Of a stretch of DNA of 6,558 bases, positions 1 to 6,194 are shown piece after piece. Positions within the stretch are counted from its first letter, which is position 1; the number at the start of each line of letters is the position of its first letter. This DNA is from Bacteroidota bacterium (GTDB taxonomy: Bacteria > Bacteroidota > Ignavibacteria > Kapaibacteriales > UBA2268). The translations under genes and the position numbers were made by a program. A model generated the notes under the pieces. It ran no database searches and was not told the origin of the DNA. It saw nothing but the letters and a program-made list of their open reading frames with translations. The stretch covers positions 1 through 6,558 of the forward strand of contig JAJRPT010000157.1 of NCBI GenBank assembly GCA_024280675.1, in the 5' to 3' direction.

Positions 1-81
1 AAGCCCTTCGAGGACTTTGATACTGTCTTCGTTATAATCCCCTGGACTTTTCCCTTCTACTTCTTCTATTTCTTCACTCAT
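1..81 (-). CDS. gyrB: DNA gyrase subunit B, N-terminal fragment (runs off the left edge)
   Basis: Only the first 27 codons are in the window. They begin with an acidic leader (MSEEIEEVEG) and then read YNEDSIKVLEGL, the hallmark N-terminal segment of GyrB that precedes the ATPase (GHKL) domain and normally continues as EAVRKRPGMYIG. GyrB supplies the ATP-hydrolysing half of the A2B2 gyrase that introduces negative supercoils. The ATG overlaps the stop of the upstream DUF721 gene by one base (TAATG), which suggests translational coupling. No Shine-Dalgarno sequence is visible. The paralogue ParE shares this motif, so the fragment alone cannot fully exclude it. A DUF721 gene next to gyrB is a common arrangement and favours GyrB. 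Confidence 0.88.
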   Translation of the reverse strand, partial: MSEEIEEVEGKSPGDYNEDSIKVLEGL

Positions 82-410
82 TATCTAATTTCGATTCGTT
101 GAACAATTTTTTCGTTAAAATAATTATTTATCTCAGCCACAATGGAACCGTGACGGAGTTTCAATTCTTCTCTCCAAGCAGATGACTCGCAAATTACTGT
201 AAGCACACCGGACTGTAGTTGCTTTATCTCAATTTGCTTTCTCGAATGAGGCTCAGTTCCCGACTCCACCCCCAGTATTCCAAAGAATTTTGTAGCGTTT
301 TCTTTTATTCTCTCTTTTGCAACTATTTCTTCTAGCTTGAATTCTTTTTTTATCCCCCCCAACAAATCTCCTATTTCCCTCGCACTTTCATGCCCACCAA
401 AAAGTCCCAT
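81..410 (-). CDS. DUF721 / DciA-like protein (putative replicative helicase loader)
   Basis: This 109-residue protein has the DUF721 layout. Residues 1-45 look helical (GLFGGHESAREIGDLLGGI, then a Lys/Glu-rich stretch). A compact alpha/beta part follows, with the family core LTVICESSAWREELKLR at about 70-86 and a closing strand VQRIEIR at the C-terminus. The conserved Ser-Ser-x-Trp is at 76-79. In other bacteria DciA family members help load the replicative helicase DnaB, and many lineages place the gene beside gyrB, recF or dnaN. Here it ends one base into gyrB and starts 9 bp after elbB, so the three probably share a transcript. No Shine-Dalgarno sequence precedes the ATG. The family assignment is firm; the helicase-loading role is inferred from the family. 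Confidence 0.8.
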   Translation of the reverse strand: MGLFGGHESAREIGDLLGGIKKEFKLEEIVAKERIKENATKFFGILGVESGTEPHSRKQIEIKQLQSGVLTVICESSAWREELKLRHGSIVAEINNYFNEKIVQRIEIR

Positions 411-419
411 GAGATGAGT

Positions 420-1106
420 TTAACCTTTATGCCATTCAAACATTTTGTCCACCGCCATTTTGATATTGTCATACACCTGTGATGGCCTTGCATCCATCAT
501 GTAACAGGGTGCGGAGATGACTCTGTTTTCTTCGTCAGTGCAAATCTCACGAACACTTTTCATCGCCGGTGTCATGCCTGAGAGTCCAAGTTCTTGGTTT
601 ATTTCTTCAATGTCGTAGGGCGAATCTTCTTCTGTAGTCCCAACTGTGAGCTTGACATTCATGCCCGTCCCATTCAAAGCCGTGGCAATCACAACAGGAG
701 CCATGCAAAGGGCTACAACTGGTCTGTCGGACGCAATAAAATCAATTAGCAATCTTTTTAAATCGGGGTCAATTTTGGCTTTGTGTCCTTTTTCATTCCA
801 CGAAGTTAAATTCTTAGCAGCTCCAAAACCACCACATATCACCAATCCGTCTAAGAGGGCCATTTTCACTTTTTCGGTGGACTGAATGTTTCCCCTGGCA
901 ATGCGAGCCGATTCGACCAGCACATTCCGACCCTCATTCATCTCCCCACCATCAACGTGGTTAATCACATGATATTGTTCGATATCAGGTGCAATGCAGA
1001 GTGCCTCGCCACCATTTTGATCTATTGCCAAAAGAGTGAAGGCTGCTTCATGAATCTCAGAACCATCATAGACTCCACTTCCAGAAAGTAATACACCCAC
1101 AAGCAT
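420..1106 (-). CDS. elbB: ElbB-like glyoxalase / isoprenoid-biosynthesis-associated protein (DJ-1/PfpI superfamily)
   Basis: This 228-residue protein matches ElbB across its length. It has VLLSGSGVYDGSEIHEA at 5-21, VINHVDGGEM near 48-56 followed by RNVLVESARIARG at 60-72, the CGGFGAAKNL turn at 91-100, and the nucleophile elbow ALCMAPVV with Cys134. The family glutamate is in GSEIHE (Glu17 or Glu20). E. coli ElbB is a DJ-1-like protein with weak glyoxalase activity. Its gene was named in connection with isoprenoid (lycopene) production, and its physiological substrate is unsettled. The start is supported by AGAGGA eight bases upstream, one of only two good Shine-Dalgarno sites in the window. 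It heads the elbB, DUF721, gyrB run. It is cytoplasmic, with no signal peptide. The C-terminal half (residues 140-228) diverges more from E. coli than the N-terminal half, but SAPCYMM at 198-204 still aligns with the family's TPAYM. Confidence 0.9.
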   Translation of the reverse strand: MLVGVLLSGSGVYDGSEIHEAAFTLLAIDQNGGEALCIAPDIEQYHVINHVDGGEMNEGRNVLVESARIARGNIQSTEKVKMALLDGLVICGGFGAAKNLTSWNEKGHKAKIDPDLKRLLIDFIASDRPVVALCMAPVVIATALNGTGMNVKLTVGTTEEDSPYDIEEINQELGLSGMTPAMKSVREICTDEENRVISAPCYMMDARPSQVYDNIKMAVDKMFEWHKG

Positions 1107-1114
1107 ATCGTTAT

Positions 1115-1120
1115 TCCTCT
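1115..1120 (-). promoter_or_regulatory. Shine-Dalgarno site of elbB
   Basis: AGAGGA lies eight bases before the elbB ATG and fixes that start. Most other starts in the window have no such site. Confidence 0.65.
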
Positions 1121-1230
1121 TGTATTGTTTAACTAATCATTGAAATCAAATTCCTGACTAAATTTATTAATGCAATATACGGAAAAGCATTACCAGAAGT
1201 AAGTTTAGCACCTTTCAAACTTTTCCACAA

Positions 1231-1887
1231 TTAGAAATAAATTCCCAAAGAAAGTGCAAAATATGATTTCAACTCTTCATCATCTTCGGAGCCGATTAAA
1301 TTGAGTAGACTATATTTGGCTTCGATGTTTCCAGTGAAAATGACTGCATTGACGTTAATTCCTGTAGAAAAGTTTAGACCGAAACGTCCTTCGGAATTAT
1401 TTTCGCCATCGCCGACGCTTAAGGGAATTGGGACGGAAACCTTAGGAAACTCTACGGTGTAAATTGTGTAATTATAACTTATGGCTGTGCCGGTGTAGAA
1501 GTCAATAATTTCTGCCATTGAGAATAATTTGTAATTTATTCCAGCGGTAAAGGGAATAATGCTTCGGTTGATTTCTATTTCGGCAGGTTTACCGCCCACT
1601 TCTAAGCTGCCCTTGCTTAATGGGAAGTTATGGTAGGCAACCCCAAACTGCAAGCCCCAGTCTGTTAAAGGGAAATCAAACCGCAGGTTCAACCCAAGGT
1701 TATATCCAGTTTGGACAGATGCCCAGTCTACTTCATTTTCGGAGTTCAATACATTGGCAACAGCTTCATTTGGCATTGATATTCCCCCAGAAAAACCAAC
1801 TTTGAGAGGACCAATGGCAGAAGCAGAGCCAACCAATAGAAACAATAGCAACAGTGATACGTAATAAGTTCTAGTAATGCTTTGCAT
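1231..1887 (-). CDS. Outer-membrane beta-barrel protein with signal peptide, function unknown
   Basis: The 218-residue product starts with a signal peptide (Arg6, hydrophobic core YYVSLLLLFLLVG) ending SASA, with likely signal peptidase I cleavage near residue 24. The mature part alternates polar and apolar residues and is rich in Gly, Tyr and Phe: YNLGLNLRFDFPL at 62-74, WGLQFGVAYHNF at 77-88, IIPFTAGINYKLF at 110-122, FYTGTAISYNYTIYT at 130-144, RFGLNFSTGINVN at 168-180 and YFALSLGIYF at the end. The final aromatic residue fits a BAM-recognised beta-signal. Size and pattern suggest a small barrel of about 8-10 strands, like the OmpW/PorT-type porin-like families, but I recognise no specific family. 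An acidic stretch (SEDDEE) lies just before the last strand. It is transcribed divergently from the OmpA-family gene, apparently alone, with an exact TAnnTTTG site about 74 bp upstream. The ATG has no Shine-Dalgarno sequence. Confidence 0.8.
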   Translation of the reverse strand: MQSITRTYYVSLLLLFLLVGSASAIGPLKVGFSGGISMPNEAVANVLNSENEVDWASVQTGYNLGLNLRFDFPLTDWGLQFGVAYHNFPLSKGSLEVGGKPAEIEINRSIIPFTAGINYKLFSMAEIIDFYTGTAISYNYTIYTVEFPKVSVPIPLSVGDGENNSEGRFGLNFSTGINVNAVIFTGNIEAKYSLLNLIGSEDDEELKSYFALSLGIYF

Positions 1888-1956
1888 TATGATTTACCTA
1901 AGATTAATTAAAAATATTTCCTGTTTTAGAAACTAATCAACATTTTTTCAAATATC

Positions 1957-1987
1957 TTAGCAAAGATACAAAAAAAGATTAATTTTG
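1957..1987 (+). promoter_or_regulatory. Bacteroidota-type promoter for the OmpA-family gene and dxs
   Basis: TAATTTTG at 1980-1987 matches TAnnTTTG exactly and ends 31 bases before the ATG. A weak -33 candidate, CTTAG, lies 19 bp upstream at 1956-1960 (consensus TTTG). The predicted leader is about 25 nt. It overlaps the opposite-strand -7 site region, so the two promoters are closely interleaved. Confidence 0.5.
1961..1968 (-). promoter_or_regulatory. Bacteroidota-type -7 element for the minus-strand barrel gene
   Basis: The minus strand reads TATCTTTG, an exact match to TAnnTTTG, the -7 element used by the primary sigma factor of Bacteroidota and relatives. Transcription would start near 1954 and give a leader of roughly 65-70 nt before the ATG at 1887. 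No clear TTTG -33 box sits 19-21 bp upstream, so support rests on the -7 match and its position in a divergent intergenic region. Confidence 0.5.
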
Positions 1988-2018
1988 TTTACCTTTTCAT
2001 CACATAATTAATGAAACT

Positions 2019-3845
2019 ATGATTAAATATTTCTTTTTGTTTATAATTCTCTGCACATCTACTCTGATTGCCAAGGAAAGTGGCTTTAGTAAGAATAATT
2101 TTAAAGTGGGTGGCTACATTGGTGGCAATCTCAATATGCACTCGCCAAATACTGACGGCTTTGATAATGCAAATGGTTTTGGGATAAATATTGGTGGACT
2201 TGTCGATTATCATTACAATCAAATGTGGGAATTTGGTCTGAGGCTTGGTTACCACTCGGCTGGAGCTGAGATAAAAAATAATTTTGATGTAAGCCTTTCC
2301 TATTTTGAGATTACGCCAATAGTAAAGGCATATACTCTTGTTCCCATTGATGAACTTTACTTCCTTGCTGGACTGGAGTTTGGTATCAATATCAATGCTA
2401 GCCTTGATAATGGTGAAAATGAAATTGATATGAGAGGCCCTTCCTCTAGGATGGGACTAGCAATGGGTGCGGGTTATGATTATAAATTAAATGAAAATTG
2501 GACAATTAGCCCAGAGATTAGCTTTCGTTTGCCATTTACTAATGTAAGTTCAGATATTCCAATGGACAGTTGGTCTGTGAGTCAAATTCGCTTTGGTGTG
2601 AATATTTCTTATGCTTTTGCAAAAGAAAAAGCTCCCGCACTTCCTGGGTCGATGATTGATGTTGAAGTTGCTGGGGTTTATTATTATGATGAGAACAAGA
2701 ATAGAAAAATAGTGGATAATATAGTGGTCGAAGAAGTCCAGTATTCAGAATTATTCCCGCTTGTGCCTTATATTTTCCTTGATAAAAATGAAGCCGTACC
2801 ATCTGCATCATCACAAAAACTGGCAGTCCAAGCTCAGACAGGAGCTTTCGCTGTTGAGAGCTTGCCATCAGATGCCATTGAAATTAACAAGAGTACACTT
2901 GATATAGTGGGTAAAAGACTCACAAAATATCCTAATTCTGCTATTACAATTACTGGGAATATTTCCCTTGCCGGTGGCGAAGACAAATCCACGGCAAAGA
3001 AAAGAGCTGACTTTGCAAAGAATTATCTTGTAATAAATTATGGAGTTAATCCTGCAAATATAACAACAAAAGCTCGCCAACTTCCCGAAAAAGCATCAGG
3101 CGAAAAAACAGAGGACGGAAGGGCAGAAAATAGAAGAATTGAAATTGAGAGCTCTTTCCCAGAAGTTCTCGAACCAATTCTCATAAGCAAAGAAAAACAA
3201 TCTTTTGCTTCTCCAAAGCTGATTGAATTCGAGACGGTGGTGAAAACCAGCGATACCGTTGTGAGCTGGACAATGGAAATTAGCCAAGCAGATAGACTTA
3301 TAAAAAAAATAAATGGACATGGTAGCCCAGGAAAAATCCAATGGGGAATTGAAGCCAACACACTCACATCTGGTCCCATCCCAATTGATTATCTTCTGAG
3401 TGTGACAAATTCAGAGGGAAAAAGCGGAACTCACACCGGCTCCATCCCGATTGAATTCTATTCCTACCAAAGAAAAAAAACTGAACAAAGAGCCGACAAA
3501 ACTATTTCCAAATTCAGCTTGATTGTCTTTGATTTTGATTCACCAAGAATTTCGGCACATGACCAAGAAATATTAAAAAAACACGTTCTTCCAGCCATAA
3601 AGTATAATTCAAAGGTTCAAATATACGGCTACTCAGACCGGATAGGTGAGAAGGACTATAACCAAAAACTAGCACTTGCTCGGGCCGAGAATGCAAAATC
3701 AATTTTGGAAGCTAATGCCAAATCAGTTAAGTTCGAAGTATACGGGATTGGAGAAAATCTGGAACTCTATGATAATAATTTGCCAGTCGGCAGACAACTC
3801 AGCCGAACGGTTCAGATTTATATAATTACTCCCAAGGAGAAATGA
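2019..3845 (+). CDS. OmpA-family outer-membrane protein: beta-barrel, degenerate OmpA domain, Ig-like segment, C-terminal OmpA domain
   Basis: This 608-residue envelope protein has a signal peptide at 1-18 (KYFFLFIILCTSTLIA) and a barrel at about 25-200 (FKVGGYIGGNLN, FGINIGGLVDY, WEFGLRLGYHS, MGLAMGAGYDYKL, IRFGVNISYAF). Residues 249-376 resemble an OmpA domain ending NRRIEI (371-376). Residues 385-480 look like an FlgD-type Ig fold (VVSWTMEIS, GHGSPGKIQWG). Residues 498-602 form a second OmpA domain. In E. coli OmpA an Asp and an Arg bind diaminopimelate of peptidoglycan. The second domain keeps both (GYSD with Asp540, LALARAENA with Arg555). The first keeps Arg329 but has Ser316 in place of the Asp. 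This suggests anchoring by the C-terminal domain and another role for the first. No lipobox Cys is present. The ATG at 2019 has no Shine-Dalgarno sequence. The last codons (KEK) carry the ribosome-binding site of dxs. The family call is firm; the exact cellular role is unknown. Confidence 0.85.
   Translation: MIKYFFLFIILCTSTLIAKESGFSKNNFKVGGYIGGNLNMHSPNTDGFDNANGFGINIGGLVDYHYNQMWEFGLRLGYHSAGAEIKNNFDVSLSYFEITPIVKAYTLVPIDELYFLAGLEFGININASLDNGENEIDMRGPSSRMGLAMGAGYDYKLNENWTISPEISFRLPFTNVSSDIPMDSWSVSQIRFGVNISYAFAKEKAPALPGSMIDVEVAGVYYYDENKNRKIVDNIVVEEVQYSELFPLVPYIFLDKNEAVPSASSQKLAVQAQTGAFAVESLPSDAIEINKSTLDIVGKRLTKYPNSAITITGNISLAGGEDKSTAKKRADFAKNYLVINYGVNPANITTKARQLPEKASGEKTEDGRAENRRIEIESSFPEVLEPILISKEKQSFASPKLIEFETVVKTSDTVVSWTMEISQADRLIKKINGHGSPGKIQWGIEANTLTSGPIPIDYLLSVTNSEGKSGTHTGSIPIEFYSYQRKKTEQRADKTISKFSLIVFDFDSPRISAHDQEILKKHVLPAIKYNSKVQIYGYSDRIGEKDYNQKLALARAENAKSILEANAKSVKFEVYGIGENLELYDNNLPVGRQLSRTVQIYIITPKEK
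3834..3839 (+). promoter_or_regulatory. Shine-Dalgarno site of dxs, inside the end of the upstream gene
   Basis: AAGGAG lies ten bases before the dxs ATG and encodes the last Lys-Glu of the OmpA-family protein. Its placement implies that dxs is translated from the shared transcript and may be coupled to termination at 3843-3845. Confidence 0.7.
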
Positions 3846-3849
3846 TATA

Positions 3850-5757
3850 ATGGATTTTGAGTATAAATATTTGCTTGGCATAGACAGCCCAGAGGATTTA
3901 CGCAAGCTAGAGACAAGCGATTTGCCAAGGGTGGTTCAAGAGCTTCGTGAATATGTTGTCGATACTATCACTAAATCTGGCGGGCATTTTGGAGCGGGAC
4001 TTGGAGTAGTCGAACTCACTACCGCACTTCATTACGTATTCGATACACCAAGAGATAAAATAGTCATCGACACTGGACATCAGGGCTATCCTCACAAGGT
4101 ACTCACTGGCAGAAGAGAAGAACTCAAGAACATCAGACAAAAAGGTGGCATATCTGGATTTTTAAAAAGAACTGAGTCCGAGTATGACGCATTTGGGGCT
4201 GGTCATGCCTCGACATCCATTTCGGCCGCACTTGGCATGGCCGCCGCTCGTGATTTGAACGGTGATGATTACAATGTGGCAGCAGTCATCGGCGATGGTG
4301 CAATGACGGGTGGACTTGCCTTTGAGGCGATGAATAATATTGGCTTCCAACAAAGAAAAATGCTAGTGGTGATGAACGACAATAATCATTCGATAGCCAC
4401 AAATGTTTCTGCTATCTCAAATTATTTCAATGAAATTTATACAAATGAGAAAGTCCAGAAGCTGAGAAGCAATATGTTGGAGATGACTCATAAGCTAGAG
4501 GGCATTGGAGATAGAATCCGCCATATTGCAGAGAAAATTGAAACTGGTGTCAAATCCTTCATCACCCCTGGGATGCTTTTTGAGGCTTTTGGATTTAATT
4601 ATATTGGACCTATCAATGGTCACAATATTTTAAAACTGGTAAAAATATTAGAGTCAATTAAAAAAATGGATGGTCCAGTTCTTTTGCATATAATTACTCA
4701 GAAAGGATATGGGTATAAATATGCTACAAAAGAAAAGCAGTTTCTTCATGCCATTGGCAAGATTGACAAAATCACTGGCAAATCCCTTGACGCAAAGCTA
4801 GATAAGCCAATGCCGAAATACCAAGACATTTTCGGGGATGCAGTCACAGAAATTGCAGAGCAGAATGAAAAAGTAGTGGCAATCACGGCCGCAATGCCAG
4901 ATGGGACGGGCTTGGATATTATGCAAGAGAAATTTCCTGAGCGTGTCTTTGATGTTGGGATTGCAGAAGGTCACGCCGTGACATTTGCGGCTGGACTTGC
5001 TTGCCAGGGAATCATTCCAGTTTGTGCAATTTACTCGACATTCTTGCAAAGAGCCTATGACCACATTATCCACGATGTTGCATTGCAGAATCTTCATGTT
5101 GTATTTGCACTCGATAGAGGTGGGCTAGTGGGGGCCGATGGTCCGACTCATCATGGAGTGATGGACCTTGCTTATTTGAGAAATATTCCTGGAATGGTTT
5201 TGATGGCGCCAAAAGATGAGCAGGAGCTTCGGGATATGCTCTACACGGCGGTCTATGATTGCTCAGGACCTGTTGCCATTCGTTATCCTAGGGGAGAGGG
5301 GATGGGGGTTGCGATTAGTAAGATGAAAAGTATTGAGATTGGCAGCTCAGAAATTGTGAGAAGGGGGAAGGACATTGCAATAATTGCGGTTGGAAATATG
5401 CTTGCCCATTCACTGGCGGCAGCCCGGGTATTGGATTCTGATGGTCTAAGTGCAGAAATTGTAAATGCCAGGTTTATCAAGCCATTAGACAAGAGTATGA
5501 TTGATTATCTTTGTGGCAAGTTTGATTTTATTATGACTGCGGAAGATGGGCAAATCCAGGGTGGTTTTGGTTCTGCAGTGGCCGAATATATGGCGGAGAA
5601 GAATTATAAAAACACACTCCACATTCATGGTATTCCAGATAAGTTCATAGGGCATGGAACTCAGAATCAATTATATTCTGAGCTGGATTTGGACGCTAGA
5701 GGCATTTCTGCGAGAGTCAAGAAAATAATTGCAATTCAATGCACATCTGTAACTTAA
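3850..5757 (+). CDS. dxs: 1-deoxy-D-xylulose-5-phosphate synthase
   Basis: DXS condenses pyruvate and glyceraldehyde 3-phosphate, with loss of CO2, to DXP. This is the thiamine-diphosphate-dependent first step of the MEP isoprenoid pathway and also feeds thiamine and pyridoxal synthesis. The 635 residues match the family's usual 620-640. Domain I has GGHFGAGLGVVELT (His46), DTGHQGYPHKVLTGRRE (74-90), and the ThDP/Mg motif from IGDGAMTGG (147-155) to NDNN (176-179). Domain II has DVGIAEGHAVTFAAGLA with catalytic Glu373, then YSTFLQRAYD (Arg401), LDRGGLVGADGPTHHG (Arg423, Asp430) and RYPRG (478-482). Domain III runs from about 500 with VNARFIKPLD and PDKFIGHGTQ. All key residues are present, so it should be active. 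Glu373 is followed by Gly rather than the Gln of E. coli, which as I recall is usual in Bacteroidota. The start follows the upstream stop by 4 bp and has a good Shine-Dalgarno site, so it is the second gene of an operon. Confidence 0.97.
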   Translation: MDFEYKYLLGIDSPEDLRKLETSDLPRVVQELREYVVDTITKSGGHFGAGLGVVELTTALHYVFDTPRDKIVIDTGHQGYPHKVLTGRREELKNIRQKGGISGFLKRTESEYDAFGAGHASTSISAALGMAAARDLNGDDYNVAAVIGDGAMTGGLAFEAMNNIGFQQRKMLVVMNDNNHSIATNVSAISNYFNEIYTNEKVQKLRSNMLEMTHKLEGIGDRIRHIAEKIETGVKSFITPGMLFEAFGFNYIGPINGHNILKLVKILESIKKMDGPVLLHIITQKGYGYKYATKEKQFLHAIGKIDKITGKSLDAKLDKPMPKYQDIFGDAVTEIAEQNEKVVAITAAMPDGTGLDIMQEKFPERVFDVGIAEGHAVTFAAGLACQGIIPVCAIYSTFLQRAYDHIIHDVALQNLHVVFALDRGGLVGADGPTHHGVMDLAYLRNIPGMVLMAPKDEQELRDMLYTAVYDCSGPVAIRYPRGEGMGVAISKMKSIEIGSSEIVRRGKDIAIIAVGNMLAHSLAAARVLDSDGLSAEIVNARFIKPLDKSMIDYLCGKFDFIMTAEDGQIQGGFGSAVAEYMAEKNYKNTLHIHGIPDKFIGHGTQNQLYSELDLDARGISARVKKIIAIQCTSVT

Positions 5758-5759
5758 TT

Positions 5760-5791
5760 TTTGGAATATTAAAAAAATAGTCTTAGATTCG
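5760..5791 (+). promoter_or_regulatory. Candidate promoter of tRNA-Lys
   Basis: TTTG (5760-5763) is followed after 20 bp by TAGATTCG (5784-5791), which matches seven of eight positions of TAnnTTTG. Spacing fits the Bacteroidota-type promoter. It starts directly after the dxs stop, and transcription would begin near 5797, about 27 nt before the mature tRNA. Confidence 0.4.
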
Positions 5792-5823
5792 TGTTCTTTT
5801 TCGGATGCGAATAAGAAAATATT

Positions 5824-5896
5824 GATCCCATAGCTCAGCTGGTAGAGCACTTGACTTTTAATCAAGTGGCCACAGGTTCGAATCCTGTTGGGATCA
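5824..5896 (+). tRNA. tRNA-Lys (anticodon TTT)
   Basis: The 73-nt sequence folds into a full cloverleaf. The acceptor stem GATCCCA pairs with TGGGATC (5889-5895). The D stem is GCTC/GAGC. The anticodon stem CTTGA/TCAAG encloses loop CTTTTAA with anticodon TTT at 5857-5859. The T stem ACAGG/CCTGT encloses TTCGAAT. The discriminator base is A5896. The next bases are CAC, so the 3' CCA is not encoded and must be added by the CCA-adding enzyme. It reads AAA and AAG lysine codons. It lies 66 bp after dxs on the same strand and could be read from the dxs transcript or its own promoter. Confidence 0.97.
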
Positions 5897-5964
5897 CACT
5901 GTACATAAATAAATTCTTATATCTCAATGAGTTATGAGGGTTTGCTTCTCTTGCTCTCATTCCT

Positions 5965-6120
5965 TCACACCACTTCCACAATCGCAATCTCTTCACCTGT
6001 CAAATCATAAAGTTTATAAACTAAATCATTTATTTCTTTCTCTAAAGATTTGGTGTCGGCTTTTGGATTCTCTTTTTTCATGTCTAATATTTTATCAAGT
6101 TCTTGAATGTCTGTTTTCAT
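5965..6120 (-). CDS. 51-residue protein resembling the C-terminal tail of type IIG restriction-modification enzymes
   Basis: The ORF encodes 51 residues from ATG at 6120 to TGA at 5965. It reads as a short helical leader (IQELDKILDMKKENPKADT) followed by LEKEINDLVYKLYDLTGEEI and AIVEVV. This closely follows the tail found at the extreme C-terminus of Eco57I-like type IIG enzymes and related DNA methyltransferases: LDKIL..KK.NP.ADT..LE.EID.LVY.LYGLTEEEI.IVE. No catalytic or DNA-recognition part is present. In-frame stops lie just upstream (at about 6130 and 6150), so it is not the end of a longer intact ORF here. It may be a relic of a lost restriction gene or a small gene in its own right. 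An exact TAnnTTTG site 31 bases upstream favours expression. No Shine-Dalgarno sequence is visible. The antisense frame across the same span shows no recognisable protein. Confidence 0.55.
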   Translation of the reverse strand: MKTDIQELDKILDMKKENPKADTKSLEKEINDLVYKLYDLTGEEIAIVEVV

Positions 6121-6151
6121 ATTTAATAAGTTTTATGGATTTGAAACTCTT

Positions 6152-6159
6152 CAAATATA
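6152..6159 (-). promoter_or_regulatory. Bacteroidota-type -7 element for the 51-residue ORF
   Basis: The minus strand reads TATATTTG, an exact TAnnTTTG match, ending 31 bases before the ATG at 6120. This is the same distance as for the OmpA-family gene. The -33 region has only a weak candidate (ATG or TTTA at 14-18 bp). Confidence 0.4.
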
Positions 6160-6194
6160 AGTAATTTCAGGCGTAAACATAGTTAATATTCTAA

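Noticed and set aside
646..885. Plus-strand ORF inside elbB.
   Set aside because: It lies antisense to a well-conserved gene and has no recognisable domain.
1129..1230. The frame of the minus-strand barrel gene stays open for 34 codons after its TAA stop.
   Set aside because: The barrel ends naturally with an aromatic residue (LGIYF). The extension has no family resemblance, and a run of this length is expected by chance.
1120..1230. Promoter for elbB, with near-matches TAAATTTA and TATATTGC on the minus strand.
   Set aside because: Each misses the consensus and lacks a spaced TTTG box. A promoter is likely here, but I cannot place it.
5934..5960. Imperfect hairpin ATGAGGGT/GCTCTCAT as a possible terminator between tRNA-Lys and the 51-residue ORF.
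   Set aside because: It is eight pairs with two G-U, an 11-base loop and no U-run in either direction.
5934..6164. Plus-strand 76-codon ORF downstream of the tRNA.
   Set aside because: Its product is low-complexity and Ser/Leu-rich, with no start signal. It is the antisense shadow of the 51-residue ORF, whose protein is recognisable.
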